Assembly (NCBI RefSeq): GCF_032854445.1
Contig: NC_088302.1
Location: 5,205,338-5,265,337, forward strand
Length of the DNA: 60,000 nucleotides
Direction: 5' to 3'
Source: Liolophura sinensis
Lineage: Eukaryota; Mollusca; Polyplacophora; Chitonida; Chitonidae
Part shown: piece after piece, positions 11,570 to 23,300 of the stretch
Layout of the letters: every line of letters starts with the position of its first letter
Numbering within the stretch: position 1 is the stretch's first letter
Made by a program: the position numbers and the translations under genes
Notes under the pieces: model-generated
What the model was told of the DNA's origin: nothing
The model's input: the letters and a program-made list of their open reading frames with translations, nothing else
Database searches by the model: none

Positions 11570-11747
11570 GTTTCTTAAGTGCCAATAAAACAGAATGGGT
11601 CGCACAAATGCTTCGGGAAAGCCAAAAGGCAGAATGACTGCCTACGCTTTCTTTGTGCAAACTTGCAGAGAGGAACACAAAAGAATGCATCCAGATGAAT
11701 CAGTTGTGTTTGCAGAATTCTCAAGAAAATGTTCAGCAAAATGGAAG
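11570..11747 (+). CDS. HMGB: HMGB exon 2 (start codon, box A first half)
   Basis: The acceptor is TTTTTGTAG. The ATG at 11595 is the first in the exon and opens [12 protein letters not shown]. The exon ends at AAG|GCAAGT, a GC donor; using it gives CSAKWK joined to VMSEKEK, the expected box-A order. The frame running on past it is intron. Confidence 0.95.
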
Positions 11748-13146
11748 GCAAGTAAAATATGTGTACTTAATGGTGTATCAATGTTAAATGCAATAAATAC
11801 GTTTTGATGTTTGATTAAATTTATGCTGAAAATTAATTACCGATAAGTTATTCTCATTTGCATGAATAATTTTTTTAGGTGATGTCAGAGAAAGAAAAAA
11901 TGAGATTTGAAGATATGGCTAAGAGAGACAAGGAACGTTTTGAAAGAGAGATGTCGACATATGTACCCCCAAAGGGTGAACCCACTGGAAAGAGGAAGAG
12001 GAAAAATAAGGACCCAAATGCTCCCAAGAGAGGATTGTAAGAGGTTTTCTTCCTGTTAATATGGGGGTGTGACTTCTTTTTTTCTATCACTACTGTTTAT
12101 TTGATTTTGCTAATATATTAATCCTGTCCTCTCATACCAAAATAAGTATGTGCATTCTGTTTGCTTGACCCAGTTTTGCAAGTTGAGCTAATCATGCAGC
12201 ATAACATAAAGCTATGTTTTTAATTTTCTTGAGGTTCACTAACTTATTCTGAAAATAAACGTATCCATATTTTCTATTTTAGATCGGCTTTCTTCTTTTT
12301 CTGCAATGAAGAGAGAGCAAAGGTAAAAGCTGCCAATCCAAGTTTATCAATGGGAGAAATTGCTAGAGAATTGGGGAAGAGATGGGAAAAGGTGCAGGGT
12401 GCGAGTCGCAGCAAGTACGAGCAAGATGCTGCCAGAGATAAAGCCAGATACGAACAGGTACAGACAAAACCTATTCCGTAGCTTCATTTATGAATTTAAG
12501 ATGACTTTGTGTATATAGGTATGTAGGTAACTAATTTAATCACATTGGATCAGAATTTTTTGTCTGGAAATTCAGATTGTAAGCACGAATGAAGATAAGT
12601 TAATCTTACCACTCTGTTCTAGCGCTTCTGTTCGCCATTTGCACTTTTTTTTTTTGCGAACATAATTTCAGTTTTGCGAAAGTATTTTCTGATTACATTG
12701 CCACCTTGGCAAAGCAGTATCATTCTAACGTGTTACAAGAAAATTTTCATAGGCATTTTCCTTTTTATTCAATATTGTTGGGACCTGGACTTCTGCAGTG
12801 GTCCTCACCAACCTTGTAAATTTTGTTATGACTATATAATTATTGAAATGGTTAATAAAAATTCTGACCAGGTTAGCCATATTGGCAAAAAGGAAAAGAA
12901 GGCTAGCGCTAGCACAGCCACTGATGACCTGGAAACTTAACATATTTGTAGGAGATGCAAGCTTATAAGGCCAAGTCCGGCATTCCCCAGAAGAAAGGAA
13001 GCGCGGCAGCCGCACCATCACCCAAAAAGAAGGCCCCAGCTGTACAGAAGAAAGAGGAGAGTGAAGATGACGACGAGGATGATGATGATGAAGATGAGGA
13101 TGATGATGATGAGGACGAGGATGATGATGAGGAAGATGACGACTAA
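11595..13146 (+). CDS. HMGB: High mobility group protein B, complete, four coding exons
   Basis: Coding exons 11595-11747, 11879-12036, 12283-12457 and 12952-13146 join to 226 codons and a TAA. HMG box A lies at about residues 7-77 ([20 protein letters not shown]) and box B at about 96-163 ([20 protein letters not shown]). A Lys/Ala/Pro linker follows, then a 30-residue tail (197-226) that is all Asp/Glu except one Ser. Cys24 and Cys46 match the redox pair of vertebrate HMGB1, and Cys111 matches its box-B cysteine. The family bends DNA and binds nucleosomes in the nucleus; secreted forms signal in vertebrates. The first intron inside the coding region uses a GC donor. Codon phases agree at all three junctions. 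Length and order match HMGB1/2/3; the orthologue cannot be chosen, as the vertebrate copies arose later. Confidence 0.97.
11879..12036 (+). CDS. HMGB: HMGB exon 3 (box A end, linker, box B start)
   Basis: Acceptor TTTTTTTAG, donor GTAAGA. Encodes [20 protein letters not shown], then the linker with [15 protein letters not shown]. It ends in phase 2 within a Leu codon. Confidence 0.95.
12283..12457 (+). CDS. HMGB: HMGB exon 4 (most of box B)
   Basis: Acceptor TTCTATTTTAG, donor GTACAG. Encodes [13 protein letters not shown] through [15 protein letters not shown] to RDKARYEQ, ending in phase 0. Confidence 0.95.
12952..13146 (+). CDS. HMGB: HMGB exon 5 (linker and acidic tail, stop)
   Basis: Acceptor CATATTTGTAG. 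Encodes [10 protein letters not shown], a Lys/Ala/Pro-rich stretch and the 30-residue Asp/Glu tail, with TAA at 13144-13146. The GA-rich tail codons make a GATGATGAT run that could slip. Confidence 0.95.
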   Translation, partial: EMQAYKAKSGIPQKKGSAAAAPSPKKKAPAVQKKEESEDDDEDDDDEDEDDDDEDEDDDEEDDD

Positions 13147-14175
13147 ACTGGAACAAGGTGTCCCGTATGAACTGAAAGACAATGAGGACATAACAGTTGA
13201 AGCAAGAGCATTTTGGATGCCGGCCTGGTGACTATCTTGCCACCTCCGTGTTCCAACTAAACCATGGGCTGGAGAGTGTCAATCCCGTTCTGCTTTAATG
13301 TTTATTTTAGTGGGTTTTTTTTCCTTCACTGCAAACTCTTAATTTTTAGGAATTTTTGGATTGGCAAAGTGTCCCTTCTGCATTGCCTTTGTTGGATTTT
13401 TATTCAATCAGACATTTTTTGCTGATATTTTGCTTGAGTTGGCAATCTACTAAGGAGTAAAACTGACGTCTCCTAGAAATCTGGGTTGATCACAGTGAAA
13501 GGAGGGATCAGAGCTGGGGCAGATGAAGCTGTGTACTATCATACTGGATTGTCCTGTTCTGCACAAGATGGTTTATTTTTGATGAAAACTAAGTTAGGTG
13601 ACTTAGAGTTGCATCAGCTTGTAGATAATTGTTACTCTCTCATCGTAGGTTATATTTTCATCATACATTTGTTTTAAACTCGTCCTATTGCATCTACACA
13701 CCAGCTCTCTAGAGCAATATTGGTGTCATTTCATCAAGCTATTTAAGGCAAACCTTACCATGAATATTTCATCGATACTTCTGCTTCACCATGTCATGTG
13801 GCTTTGCAGGTTCAGCGTAAGAGATTGTCACATTCGATTCTTTGTTACATTTATGAAATGTTAGCGCAATCTCACCAGTTCAGCTACAATAAAAGTGTTT
13901 CCTTGTTGAGTGCTTAGCGGCTTGAGCGTCAAGTTGAGACTGGATGTGATGGTGAGAGAGAGTACTGTATAAGGTACTCTGGTTCTAGCCAATCTTATTT
14001 GGGATTCTCAACTTAAGCCAAGCCACATTGATGTTACATGGGGAACCAATTAGGATTCATGTTTGATGTTGATCCATTTGTGCATTTTAATAGTGTAAAA
14101 TACATCATTTTATTGTGGATGTGAATGTGACCATTTTGTATCTCATAGAATAAAGACTATGATGTTGTGAAATAC
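13147..14175 (+). other. HMGB 3' UTR
   Basis: About 1 kb with AATAAA at 13888-13893 and at 14149-14154. The second is the more likely main signal, because TGTG/TTGT-rich sequence follows it. Two signals suggest alternative polyadenylation. Confidence 0.65.
14149..14154 (+). terminator. Polyadenylation signal AATAAA
   Basis: Canonical hexamer 1 kb after the HMGB stop codon, followed by GT-rich sequence (GATGTTGTG). An alternative AATAAA lies at 13888. Confidence 0.6.
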
Positions 14176-14487
14176 ATGGCCTTGAGTTTGGGTGTCAAGT
14201 CTTTTGTTTCTCTTGCTTATGTAGCCTGACAAAATTCTTTGTGCAATTAACCTGTTAAGGGCACAGGTGAAGCATCATGTTCAATATTTTTGGACATGTC
14301 CAAGACTTTCTAGAAGTAACAGTTTTGTGTGTCAACGATCTTCTGACAGTCAAAACGGGTTGGTTGTAAATATGATACAAGGTAGTTATGTTCCAATTTC
14401 TCCCACTAATGGAAATTTTTAGGGATATTGTTTTGTGTGGCCATTGGTGTTACAACTCTTAAATGTACGGGTAATTGAAAGTGGAGT
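14176..14487. other. Intergenic, no gene seen
   Basis: Unique sequence between the HMGB 3' end and the SINE at 14.5 kb. Confidence 0.5.
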
Positions 14488-14877
14488 TCCATTCAGGGGG
14501 ACCGGCCTGGATAGCACAGTTGGTAGAGCGTCCGCTTCGGGACCGGTAGATCCAGGATCAATCCTTGATCGAGTCACACCTAAGACTTTAAAAGAGGAAG
14601 TTGTAACTTCCTCGCTTGGCGTTCAGCATGAAGGGGATAGTGCAACGACTGGTTGACCCGTATCAGTATAATGGCTCGGGCGGGGCGGCTTACTTACCTT
14701 CGGTAAGTCGTCTCAGTGAAGCAGCACTAAATAAAAGAGCGGTGGAAATCCGTCCTACTACAAGGAGGCACGTTACACGTACATGCACCCTAATGATTCC
14801 TTCGTCGTCATATGACTGAAAAATTGTTGAGTACGACGTTAAACCCCAAGCACTCACTCACTCACTCCATTCAGGGG
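14488..14877 (+). mobile_element. Full-length tRNA-derived SINE with 12-bp target duplication
   Basis: The body at 14500-14865 lies between perfect repeats TCCATTCAGGGG (14488-14499 and 14866-14877). The head has an A-box-like TAGCACAGTTGGTAGAGCG and a B-box-like GATCAATCC, so it is polymerase III type. The 3' end reads GAGTACGACGTTAAACCCC then ACTCACTCACTC. The open frames at 14435-14819 are within it. A near-identical copy sits at 56.8 kb. It resembles conserved-domain SINEs of molluscs; the family name is not certain. Confidence 0.92.
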
Positions 14878-15484
14878 AGGACTGCAAAGTGTTCAACATA
14901 TGTGCCTTCATCAGCAGTCAGTTGATGTGGGGAACAGGCGTAATTGCTCCTTCATTTGGTTGACGAAAAAAGAACTAAATCCAAAATGATATAAATCATA
15001 CACGAAATTCTCTAGGTTACCATTGATTTAGGACGGAGAAGGATTTAGTTGCGTGAATAAAATTCCTAACCAGAAGCTTGAAGGCGCACAGTTGGCAGGT
15101 TCAATTCCGGCCATGAACGCAGAATTTATAAATTTCTCTGATCTCTCAGATAGTAGGCAACTTGGTCACAACAAACTGTTCAACTACATGCTTTGTGTTT
15201 GTTGAGGACCACTAGTTTTCTACTAACATGGTATGCATGCCTATGACAAAGACAAGAAAGTGTTCTGTTAACTTGCCAAAGTTAGTTTACTGAGGTTTCC
15301 ATCACACATATAATTGACTGCTAAGTGAAGAATTCTCAAGTATGTCACTGAACAATCTGTATATATCGACAGATAGTGGAACAGTCCCGTTAGTGGAGAT
15401 CTGTACTTGGATCAAACAACAGACATTTACGTTAAGCATCCTGAAATGAGTTTGCCTGACATTTGTAGACTAACTGCGCGAGGC
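14878..15484. other. Intergenic, no gene seen
   Basis: Unique AT-rich sequence without a supported gene. Confidence 0.5.
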
Positions 15485-15725
15485 TTAAGCATGGTTTAGC
15501 ATAAAGTTGGAAGTTGAATCTAGTGTCTGCAGCATGGTGTGCCAGTGAGGCAACTGTAAATATGCTGATGTTAGAATGTTACAACTAATTGGTGGGAAGT
15601 TAAAGCTGGTGTCTTCAGCATGGTGTGCCGGTGAGACAACTGTAAATATGCTGATGTTAAAATGTAACAAACTACGTTGGTGGAATGTTAAATCGGATGT
15701 TTCCAGCATAGTGTGCCACTAAGAA
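15485..15725. repeat. 87-bp tandem repeat, about 3 copies
   Basis: AGCATGGTGTGCC recurs at 15531 and 15617, and a diverged copy at 15705, giving periods of 86-88. Units include TATGCTGATGTTA. The short minus-strand frame here comes from the repeat. Confidence 0.85.
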
Positions 15726-15844
15726 AACTAAATTTGTGTATGTGATTTTTATGCTGTACTTGTATATTTCGCTCATGTGATGGCAGCCAGCATTACAGTG
15801 GGTGAAGACCTGTCAAAATATTTGGGTGGAATGCACTGCATGTG

Positions 15845-16026
15845 GTGCCGATTCCAGAAAGCCATTTCTGACCAGTCAAAATCTGAAATACAGTCTTAAA
15901 GCTTATTTTTGTGGCTTTATAAATTACAACTTATCAGTGTTATCTTCAGACAAATGTGTCCGTATTTCAACTTAAGGAGTTTGAAAATTTTGACAAGTCA
16001 GAAACACCTTTGTGGAATGAGCCCCT
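15845..16026. mobile_element. MITE-like element with about 27-bp inverted ends
   Basis: The left end GATTCCAGAAAGCCATTTCTGAC and the right end (reverse complement TCATTCCACAAAGGTGTTTCTGAC) form imperfect terminal inverted repeats around about 130 bp without coding capacity. The right end of a related copy is at 43125-43163. Confidence 0.6.
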
Positions 16027-16739
16027 AGTGTTCTAACCACACCCCAAAATAATATTGAGAATCCAACTTTTTATTTGGTCCAGTCTTGTTCTTATGACCT
16101 CAGCATCTCCCGCAAATTGGATGACTGTCAATTTTTATTTTCATAGCCCCATCTGAAATTAAGAGTAGATTTATTCCACCCAGAAAAGACCAGTTTAGAT
16201 TGGTGTCCTTAGGTGACTTTATGTCTGTTATACCTATTTAACCCTGGCATCACTAAGCTGTTTCCAGACTTGGCCTCAAGCTTACATCCAGCTGCTTGTT
16301 AAGATTCACTTTTCACTTGTGTGTGAAATTTTAGTATTTCAGCAGTTGAGGGTAAGATTAGGCTTCAAGTCTGATCTTACATTACAACCTTAGCTTAGCA
16401 CCATGGGTTAAAACCTTGCACAGTGAGATTCAGTAGGTGAAAAATTCATATTTATTCATGGACGACTGGAAATTATAAAGAAAGAAAAAAAACCCCATCA
16501 CAGACTGAACTGTGTTAAGCTGTACAGGTTGTTCCATCAATGATAAATTGATTTTAAACTTTAGCTTGGCTTGCTATCCAGAGTCACATGTACATGTAAT
16601 TGTTGGAGGTAAAACACTGACTACATGGTGGCACTATGAGCTACGTGTAATGGATATGTGTAATGCACTAGCTGAGAAAAGCTAAAATGGCATTAGGGCA
16701 CCTAAGTGTATCATCATATAATATTTTACAAGGTAACCT
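16027..16739. other. Intergenic, no gene seen
   Basis: Unique sequence, no supported coding exon. Confidence 0.5.
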
Positions 16740-17275
16740 ACCATCTCCCACAGTCTGCACACACGAAGACTAACCACCAGTGATACATTTGTAGGCCTAC
16801 AATCTTCCAGTCTGCACACAGCAAGACCTATACCACTAGTGATACAGTTGTAGGCCTACACTCTTCCATAGTCTGTATGCACACACCAAGACTGATACCA
16901 CCAGTGATGCAGTTGTAGGCCTACAACCTTCCAACAGCCTGCACACAACAAGACTGATTCCACCAGTGATACAGTTGTAGATCTACAACCTTCCACAATT
17001 TGCACACAGTAAGACTGATACCACCAGTGATACAGTTGTAGACCAACAACCTTCCACAGTATGCACACAGTAAGACTGATACCACCAGTGATACAGCTGT
17101 AGACCAACAATCGTTCACAGTCTGCACACAGTAAGACTGATTCCACCAGTGATACAGCTGTAGATCAACAACCTTCCACAGTCTGCACACAGTAAGACTG
17201 ATACCACCAGTGATACAGCTGTAGACCAACAATCGTTCACAGTCTGCACACAGTAAGACTGATACCATCATTGTT
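16740..17275. repeat. About 61-bp minisatellite, 9 copies
   Basis: GTCTGCACACAGTAAGACTG recurs near 16750, 16807, 16869, 16934, 16996, 17057, 17118, 17178 and 17239. Units carry GTGATACAGTTGTAG. Minus-strand open frames over it are repeat artefacts. It lies between the converging HMGB and flippase genes. Confidence 0.92.
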
Positions 17276-20200
17276 AGTGACTGCAGACAGGATAAATACT
17301 AAATCTACTAAACTTTCTAGGCTTGAATGTTTTTAGTAAGATACATATAACAACACATCATAACATTTAACATTTTATTTTAATTAATAAAATACATAGA
17401 TGTACATTGATAAGTCCACATAATGTAAGCATGTGGAGCAATGATTTAAACATTACAGACAACAGCTTGGAATATGGATGCCACATACACTACCCTGGTG
17501 GTGAATCCCATACCCCTGTAGCTATTGCTACTCAAAGTCACAGATAACCCTATGAACAAATCAGAGGATAGAGAAGCACAAAAAATACTGATATATGCAA
17601 ACAGACAACATGAACAATTGCTGTTGTTCCTCAATATATAAATTATGTGCCCTACATGTATGCTATATCTAATCTTTCCCAATACAATGTTTCCAGTAGG
17701 GTGCACTTTTTCAAAATTTTCCTAAAACGCTGGTCTGACTGGCCGTGAATTCATGCAGGTTTAACCAGAGAGTAAACAATACAGAAGTGAAATATCCTTA
17801 AACAATTTAGCAAAAAGACAAAAATAAAAAAGCTGAGGACGGTGGGCATCACAATGATTTCACAAATAGAAATCCATGACACTTACTGGAAACCACACCT
17901 TCACATTCCAGCACAACATAGCAAATTAACAGCATAAAATTATAGAATAAATTATTTTAAATGATAAGCAATTCCAAATATAAAAGAAAAATAATCTGAG
18001 AAAAATTTTAATGTTGAACATCGACTATATCATAAACCTTATTTATTACAATCGGATTTATCATTGTCATAAAAGCTGTGCAGAGTTACGCTGGTCAGTA
18101 ATTGTAGTTAGGCTACAGACAAAATTAAATTTTACTGATTTAAATACTCCTCACCTGATTCATATATTTACCGAGCATGATATTCAGTTATTAAAACTCT
18201 TCACTCAAATGTATGTATCTTTTGACAAACAATGGGACACATTAACTGCGCAACAATTATTAACGCTGTGAACATTTTCGACATGGTCACTAGAATCTAA
18301 CCAGCTACTGTGTTTTCGTGCTGACCAACACTGTCTGATCAGTGTCCTATCATAACCAATGACATCAAATTTCACACTATATACATAACACTATTGGACA
18401 GCTTTATATTCTTTTACAGGAGATAAAGTAGTTGTCTATCAACAAATCTAAAAATAAATCTTCATGAATTAATCAACAGCAGAAAATGACTTTGAATGAA
18501 AATATTTGTATGTTACGAGGGCCAGATTTGTAAATTTAAGAATTATTCAACTGTTTCTACTTGTAGGTCTTGTGAATCACCCCAGCACTTCACTTGAACC
18601 TTAATCACTAGTTAATCCGTAAACCAATTCCTTAATTCATAATCACATCACCTGATCCCTTCACCATGGAATGATAATCCAAATTTTGCATCGAAAAGAA
18701 AAAAATCTGTGCAAAGAAAACCTTGCAGTCACAAGTCAAAGGGGTTAGTTTTACACCACGTCATTATCAACCACGTCCCACTTTCTAAAGATTTACAATA
18801 ATATGAAAGACAGGTGTAGCAACTAACAAAACATAAATTATTGTTAAAAGTTTCAACAACATGCAAAATAATCCACAAATCAGAAAAACAATCACTGGAT
18901 TCCAGATCACTTACACTCGAGGCAAGAGGGAAAGTTTTGTGTTTCCTACCATGAACATCTTGCTATAATTGTTGATAACATTCTAGTACATTTGTATACT
19001 GGTACTACATATTGGGCATGATAATGTTGAATAAATGTATGGAATATAATCTAAATATTGAGATATTAAAGCTTGAGAATCACAGAAACCTTCATGATTT
19101 AAGCATAAAAATGACCACTTTGTTTAATTTCAACATTTAAAGTTTTAAATGACAGCGAGAGTAGATGAAGAAGACAGTCTTAAAGATGAACAAGAAGAAT
19201 AAATCTGGTTTGGTGGGCACCTTCATGAAGCCCACTTTGCTGGCTATTTTTGATTGGTTCACTTGAGAGAACTCTCCTACACTGGAGGTCAGAAAGGTTA
19301 CCTAATGCACACAACCTCCCTAACCTCAGACAATCTTTTGGTATAAGATGTGCAATGAACAATCTGATAATGTGAGTGACAAAAAGTCTGAATATGACAG
19401 AAAGTTCTACTTCAAAGAATTCAGTGAATTCTGGTTACTCTCTGGTCCTGGTGAGTTTTTATTCTACTTGTGACATCAAACTGTTGGCGATTCTTCCCCT
19501 GTTGTAATAGTTTTGCGCAGGGATATAGTGGACAACAGAATTCATATATTTCCAGAACTCTGACAGAAAAGCACTTTGCAGGGATAAAGTTACAATTTTA
19601 TAAAGCCTAATCCAAATAGATCCTGGTTAAGCTGACATTGGTGAATGTACTAATGACACTTTTTAGGATCACAATGTGAATGTAATATCAACACAAATGG
19701 CATGGAAAGAGTAAAAAAAAATTAAAAAATTAAATAAAAGGCACCAGACAATTTGCTAGAAATCATCAGCACAGGAAAGATGAAATGGATGATTTGTAAT
19801 TAAAATTACAAATAAATATAATAGAGCAGATTTTGATAACAACCATCAAGAAAAGGTATTGCACACACCTCACAATACATGTACATTTAGTTTACTGTAC
19901 AAGACGATGCCTTCAATTCCACAAAGGCATTATTAACCACAACTGTTCACAGAATACATAATATATTAACAACATGGAAAAAGATAAAAGTTCACAGGGT
20001 ATAATCTGTGTAAGTTGTTTCACATACCACACAAAGAATGAAATCCTTACAAGGTACTGAAATCTTCACTGAAATGACAATAACTATATGTTCACCTATA
20101 TGAAGTCTATACGGAAGTAGAGGTCAGTTTAGACCAAACTGACAATGGTATATGCCATGTCTCACAAAATCAAGAGATCATCCTGCAGACTGTGTGCCTC

Positions 20201-20328
20201 TTTCCCTGATCATTTTTAGGAGCAATTATCTGCCGAGGTCCACCCTTGCTTTGTCAACCCTATCTTGCCTTACTCTCCAGTGGGCTGCCAGTTGGTGCCA
20301 TGCTCCAGTGTCCAGACAGGTGACGCCC
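17276..20328 (-). other. Flippase 3' UTR and/or intergenic
   Basis: About 3 kb of AT-rich sequence downstream of the flippase stop. Minus-strand AATAAA words lie at 19458-19463, 18042-18047 and 17374-17379, so the 3' UTR could end at any of them. No coding exon is supported. The sequence alone cannot place the transcript end. Confidence 0.45.
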
Positions 20329-20382
20329 CTACAGACCTTCTGGTTTGTGCTTACGGCTGTCATAAGCACGGATGTAATCAGC
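20329..20382 (-). CDS. ATP8A: ATP8A exon 36 (C-terminus, stop)
   Basis: Encodes [17 protein letters not shown] then TAG at 20329-20331, matching the family ending with VIRAYDTT. Acceptor GTACTTGCAG. Confidence 0.96.
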   Translation of the reverse strand, partial: ADYIRAYDSRKHKPEGL

Positions 20383-23300
20383 CTGCAAGTACAATATATT
20401 CATATTTGTTACTTTTTACACAAAGCAGCAAGAGTGATAATGTAAATAACAGTTCTAGGTCTATTGTTACTTCAATGTTATCAAACAAATATGCTCCATT
20501 CAAATTCCATATAATATGACCAACTGGTTGTTTTCATATGGCTCCATTTAACTGAAAAGCCATTTTCACAGTGTATGACAAATTGTTTGTTTTCACTATT
20601 ATATGGCACTATTATATAACAAGCTATTTTTCAACAATATGACCTGTTGGTTGGTTCATATTACAACATTTAACCCAAAAAGACACTGTATGATCTACTG
20701 GCTATATTTTGATATAGCACGATTAAATAAAAATCCATTTCTGAACAATATGACCTATTGGTTGGTTCCTATTATAACATTAAACCCAAAAAGACACTAT
20801 GATTTAGTGGCTGTTTTTTGATATGGCACCATTTAAACCAAAATTCATTTTCACACTGTATAACCAAGTGGCTTGCTTCATATGGCAACATTTAAAGCAA
20901 AAGGCATTTTCACACTGTATGATCTTCTGGCTCTTTTGACCTGTCACCAATTAAACCAAAAGCCATTAGCATTTATTTACTTGATTTGTGTTTTACACCA
21001 CACTCAATACTCCTTCACTTATGTGGCCAGCATTATAGAGGGAGTGGAAACCCATGACCATCCTCACATTGCTGACAGCCAGCATGAGCTGCACTTGAAC
21101 TCGCAATGACTGCACACTTACTTTAAAGCCATTTTAACACAGTATAACTAATTGGTTGGTTTCATATGGCATCAATCAAACCAAAATGCATTTTCTCACC
21201 ATATGATCTATTGGCTGTTTTGATTCAGCACCATTTAAACCAAAAGCTATTTTCACGTTGTAATACCTATTGGTTGGTTTCTTGTGGCACCACTGAATCC
21301 ATGTGCAATCAACTGGCTGTTTTGGTATAACTCCATTTTAACCAAAAACACCAGAGGTTGGCTACAACTATGAATACTTACTTGGGGAACAACACCATGT
21401 TCTTCCTGAGAAAACGCAAATCCGTCTGTGAATAAAGCAGAATTTGACAGGATTTAATATACATCTTCAGATTCTATACTAATTCAAAAATAAGAAAAAG
21501 AAAAAACACAAAATTCTGTCCCTCTCACAGCATGCTGAGTGGGTTCGCCCATGCTTCCTTCAAGACATCCCGAGATTCAATTTCAAGGCCATTCCCAAGG
21601 TGCTAGCTCTGACGAGCCTGCCAACTCCCAAGATCTCCGGGTGCTTGCTGACAATCCAGATGATAAGACACTAATTTATCTCAAAAGTGAGTTACCGAAC
21701 ACCAGCCTGAATAAATTGTACATGGAAACAAATGGTCTCTCCAAATGGTATTAAACGGTGTCCTAGTTTAAATTTGTGAGTTATTGTGAGGTTTTTGAAT
21801 GGTCACTCACTTTTGGACCAGTGTTTAGTGTTTACAGTTTGGAAGGAATATCATTATTATAACAAGGAGTCTGGAAGTATTGCAAAACAAGGCCATGTCT
21901 CTTACCAGTTTTAGCAATCAGAATAATCATTACACAACAAAACCAAAAAGAGACATGGCTTTGTTGAAAATGGACAGTTGGAAATGTTGCGATTTATACA
22001 AATAATTGATTTACGGTTAAATAAACTTCTCAACCTCAGTTCTTTCAGTGGCATTTGGAACTTGCTGGCATACTAACTAGAAAAAGTGACTTCCTCCAGA
22101 GTTTAACATTAGCGCTGTTTTCATACAGGTGGTCATGTTAGTACCAAAACGAAAATAAGAATTTAGGAACATGAACATCTTTGCCCACCTTCTCCCACAC
22201 AACTTGACATGGGAATTCGAAATTTACTAAAAAATTAAAACTGAATTTGTTTCTCTTGCTTTATATAAATGTCTTAACATTTTCTGTCATGCTATCACCA
22301 GGGCTGCTCTTTACTTCTTCTTTTTTGCAAGACCAACTGGATACTTAGTCCATATACCCAGCATGCAATAGACATGCATTCACATCAAAGTGTCTGTCAG
22401 CATTCTACTTATAGGTATAATGTCTTGAATAAATAACTAACCTACACCTCTTGGTACATAAATGGTGAAAAAAAAAAAAAATTTTATTAGCAGCACATCA
22501 AAACCAACAATAAAGGCAGATAGAAAACTGATTCCCCATTTACTAAAATAGAAGCAGAAGTCAATACCTTGGTATGGTCTTCCAACTGTGGCTACATTAT
22601 GATCATAATATGATAACATAATCCATGGTGTGACAAAGGCATGTGCATTCTGATCATTAAACACCACAGGCCTCATATGGGCTACATATACCCCTCAAGG
22701 CAGTTTAAACAGTCAGCAAAAGTGAAGGAAATGTGAAGATGAACACTCATAGCAAAGAGGTTAGTGGCCAAAAATATTTTTCTGGTGAGAAAAGACGTAC
22801 GCATTTTCAAGTTATCAACCCAACTATGATGGCAGAAGCCAGTAAGTCTGCAAATTGTGAACCCTGTAAATTTTATCAACCTTTGTGGCTTATCAATAGT
22901 AGTTTACAAACATAGTTGAACAAATTCAATTTAAACAAAACTAAATAAAAAATAAAAAAAAGACTATGCTTCAAAATTTGCATTGAGCCACTACAATAAC
23001 CATTCCTACATGTAATTTAGTAGACTATGTTAACCACTGTATGCAATCTTTAAACTACTTGCATTATCTTATGAAGAGACAACCAAGTTCTGCTTTCACA
23101 TGTCTTTATGTTGTTAAACATGGCAGCCATATTAAAATACATCATTCTACATGTATCTGACAATCATCTGATACACTGTACTATGTCCCCTTGAAAAGCA
23201 AGAAGTTATGGGTATAAGACTATAACCTGGTTGGATTGAACATGAGTCGTACATGCATGAACATAAGCCTGATAGACTGGGAACAATGAGAAATCAGAAC

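Noticed and set aside
14435-14819. Two plus-strand frames, one repeated at 56.9-57.2 kb
   Set aside because: Both lie inside the tRNA-derived SINE; the recurrence is the element, not a protein family.
16856-17271. Minus-strand repeated frames with CITGGIS motifs
   Set aside because: Translation of the 61-bp minisatellite, open in more than one frame, with no gene context.
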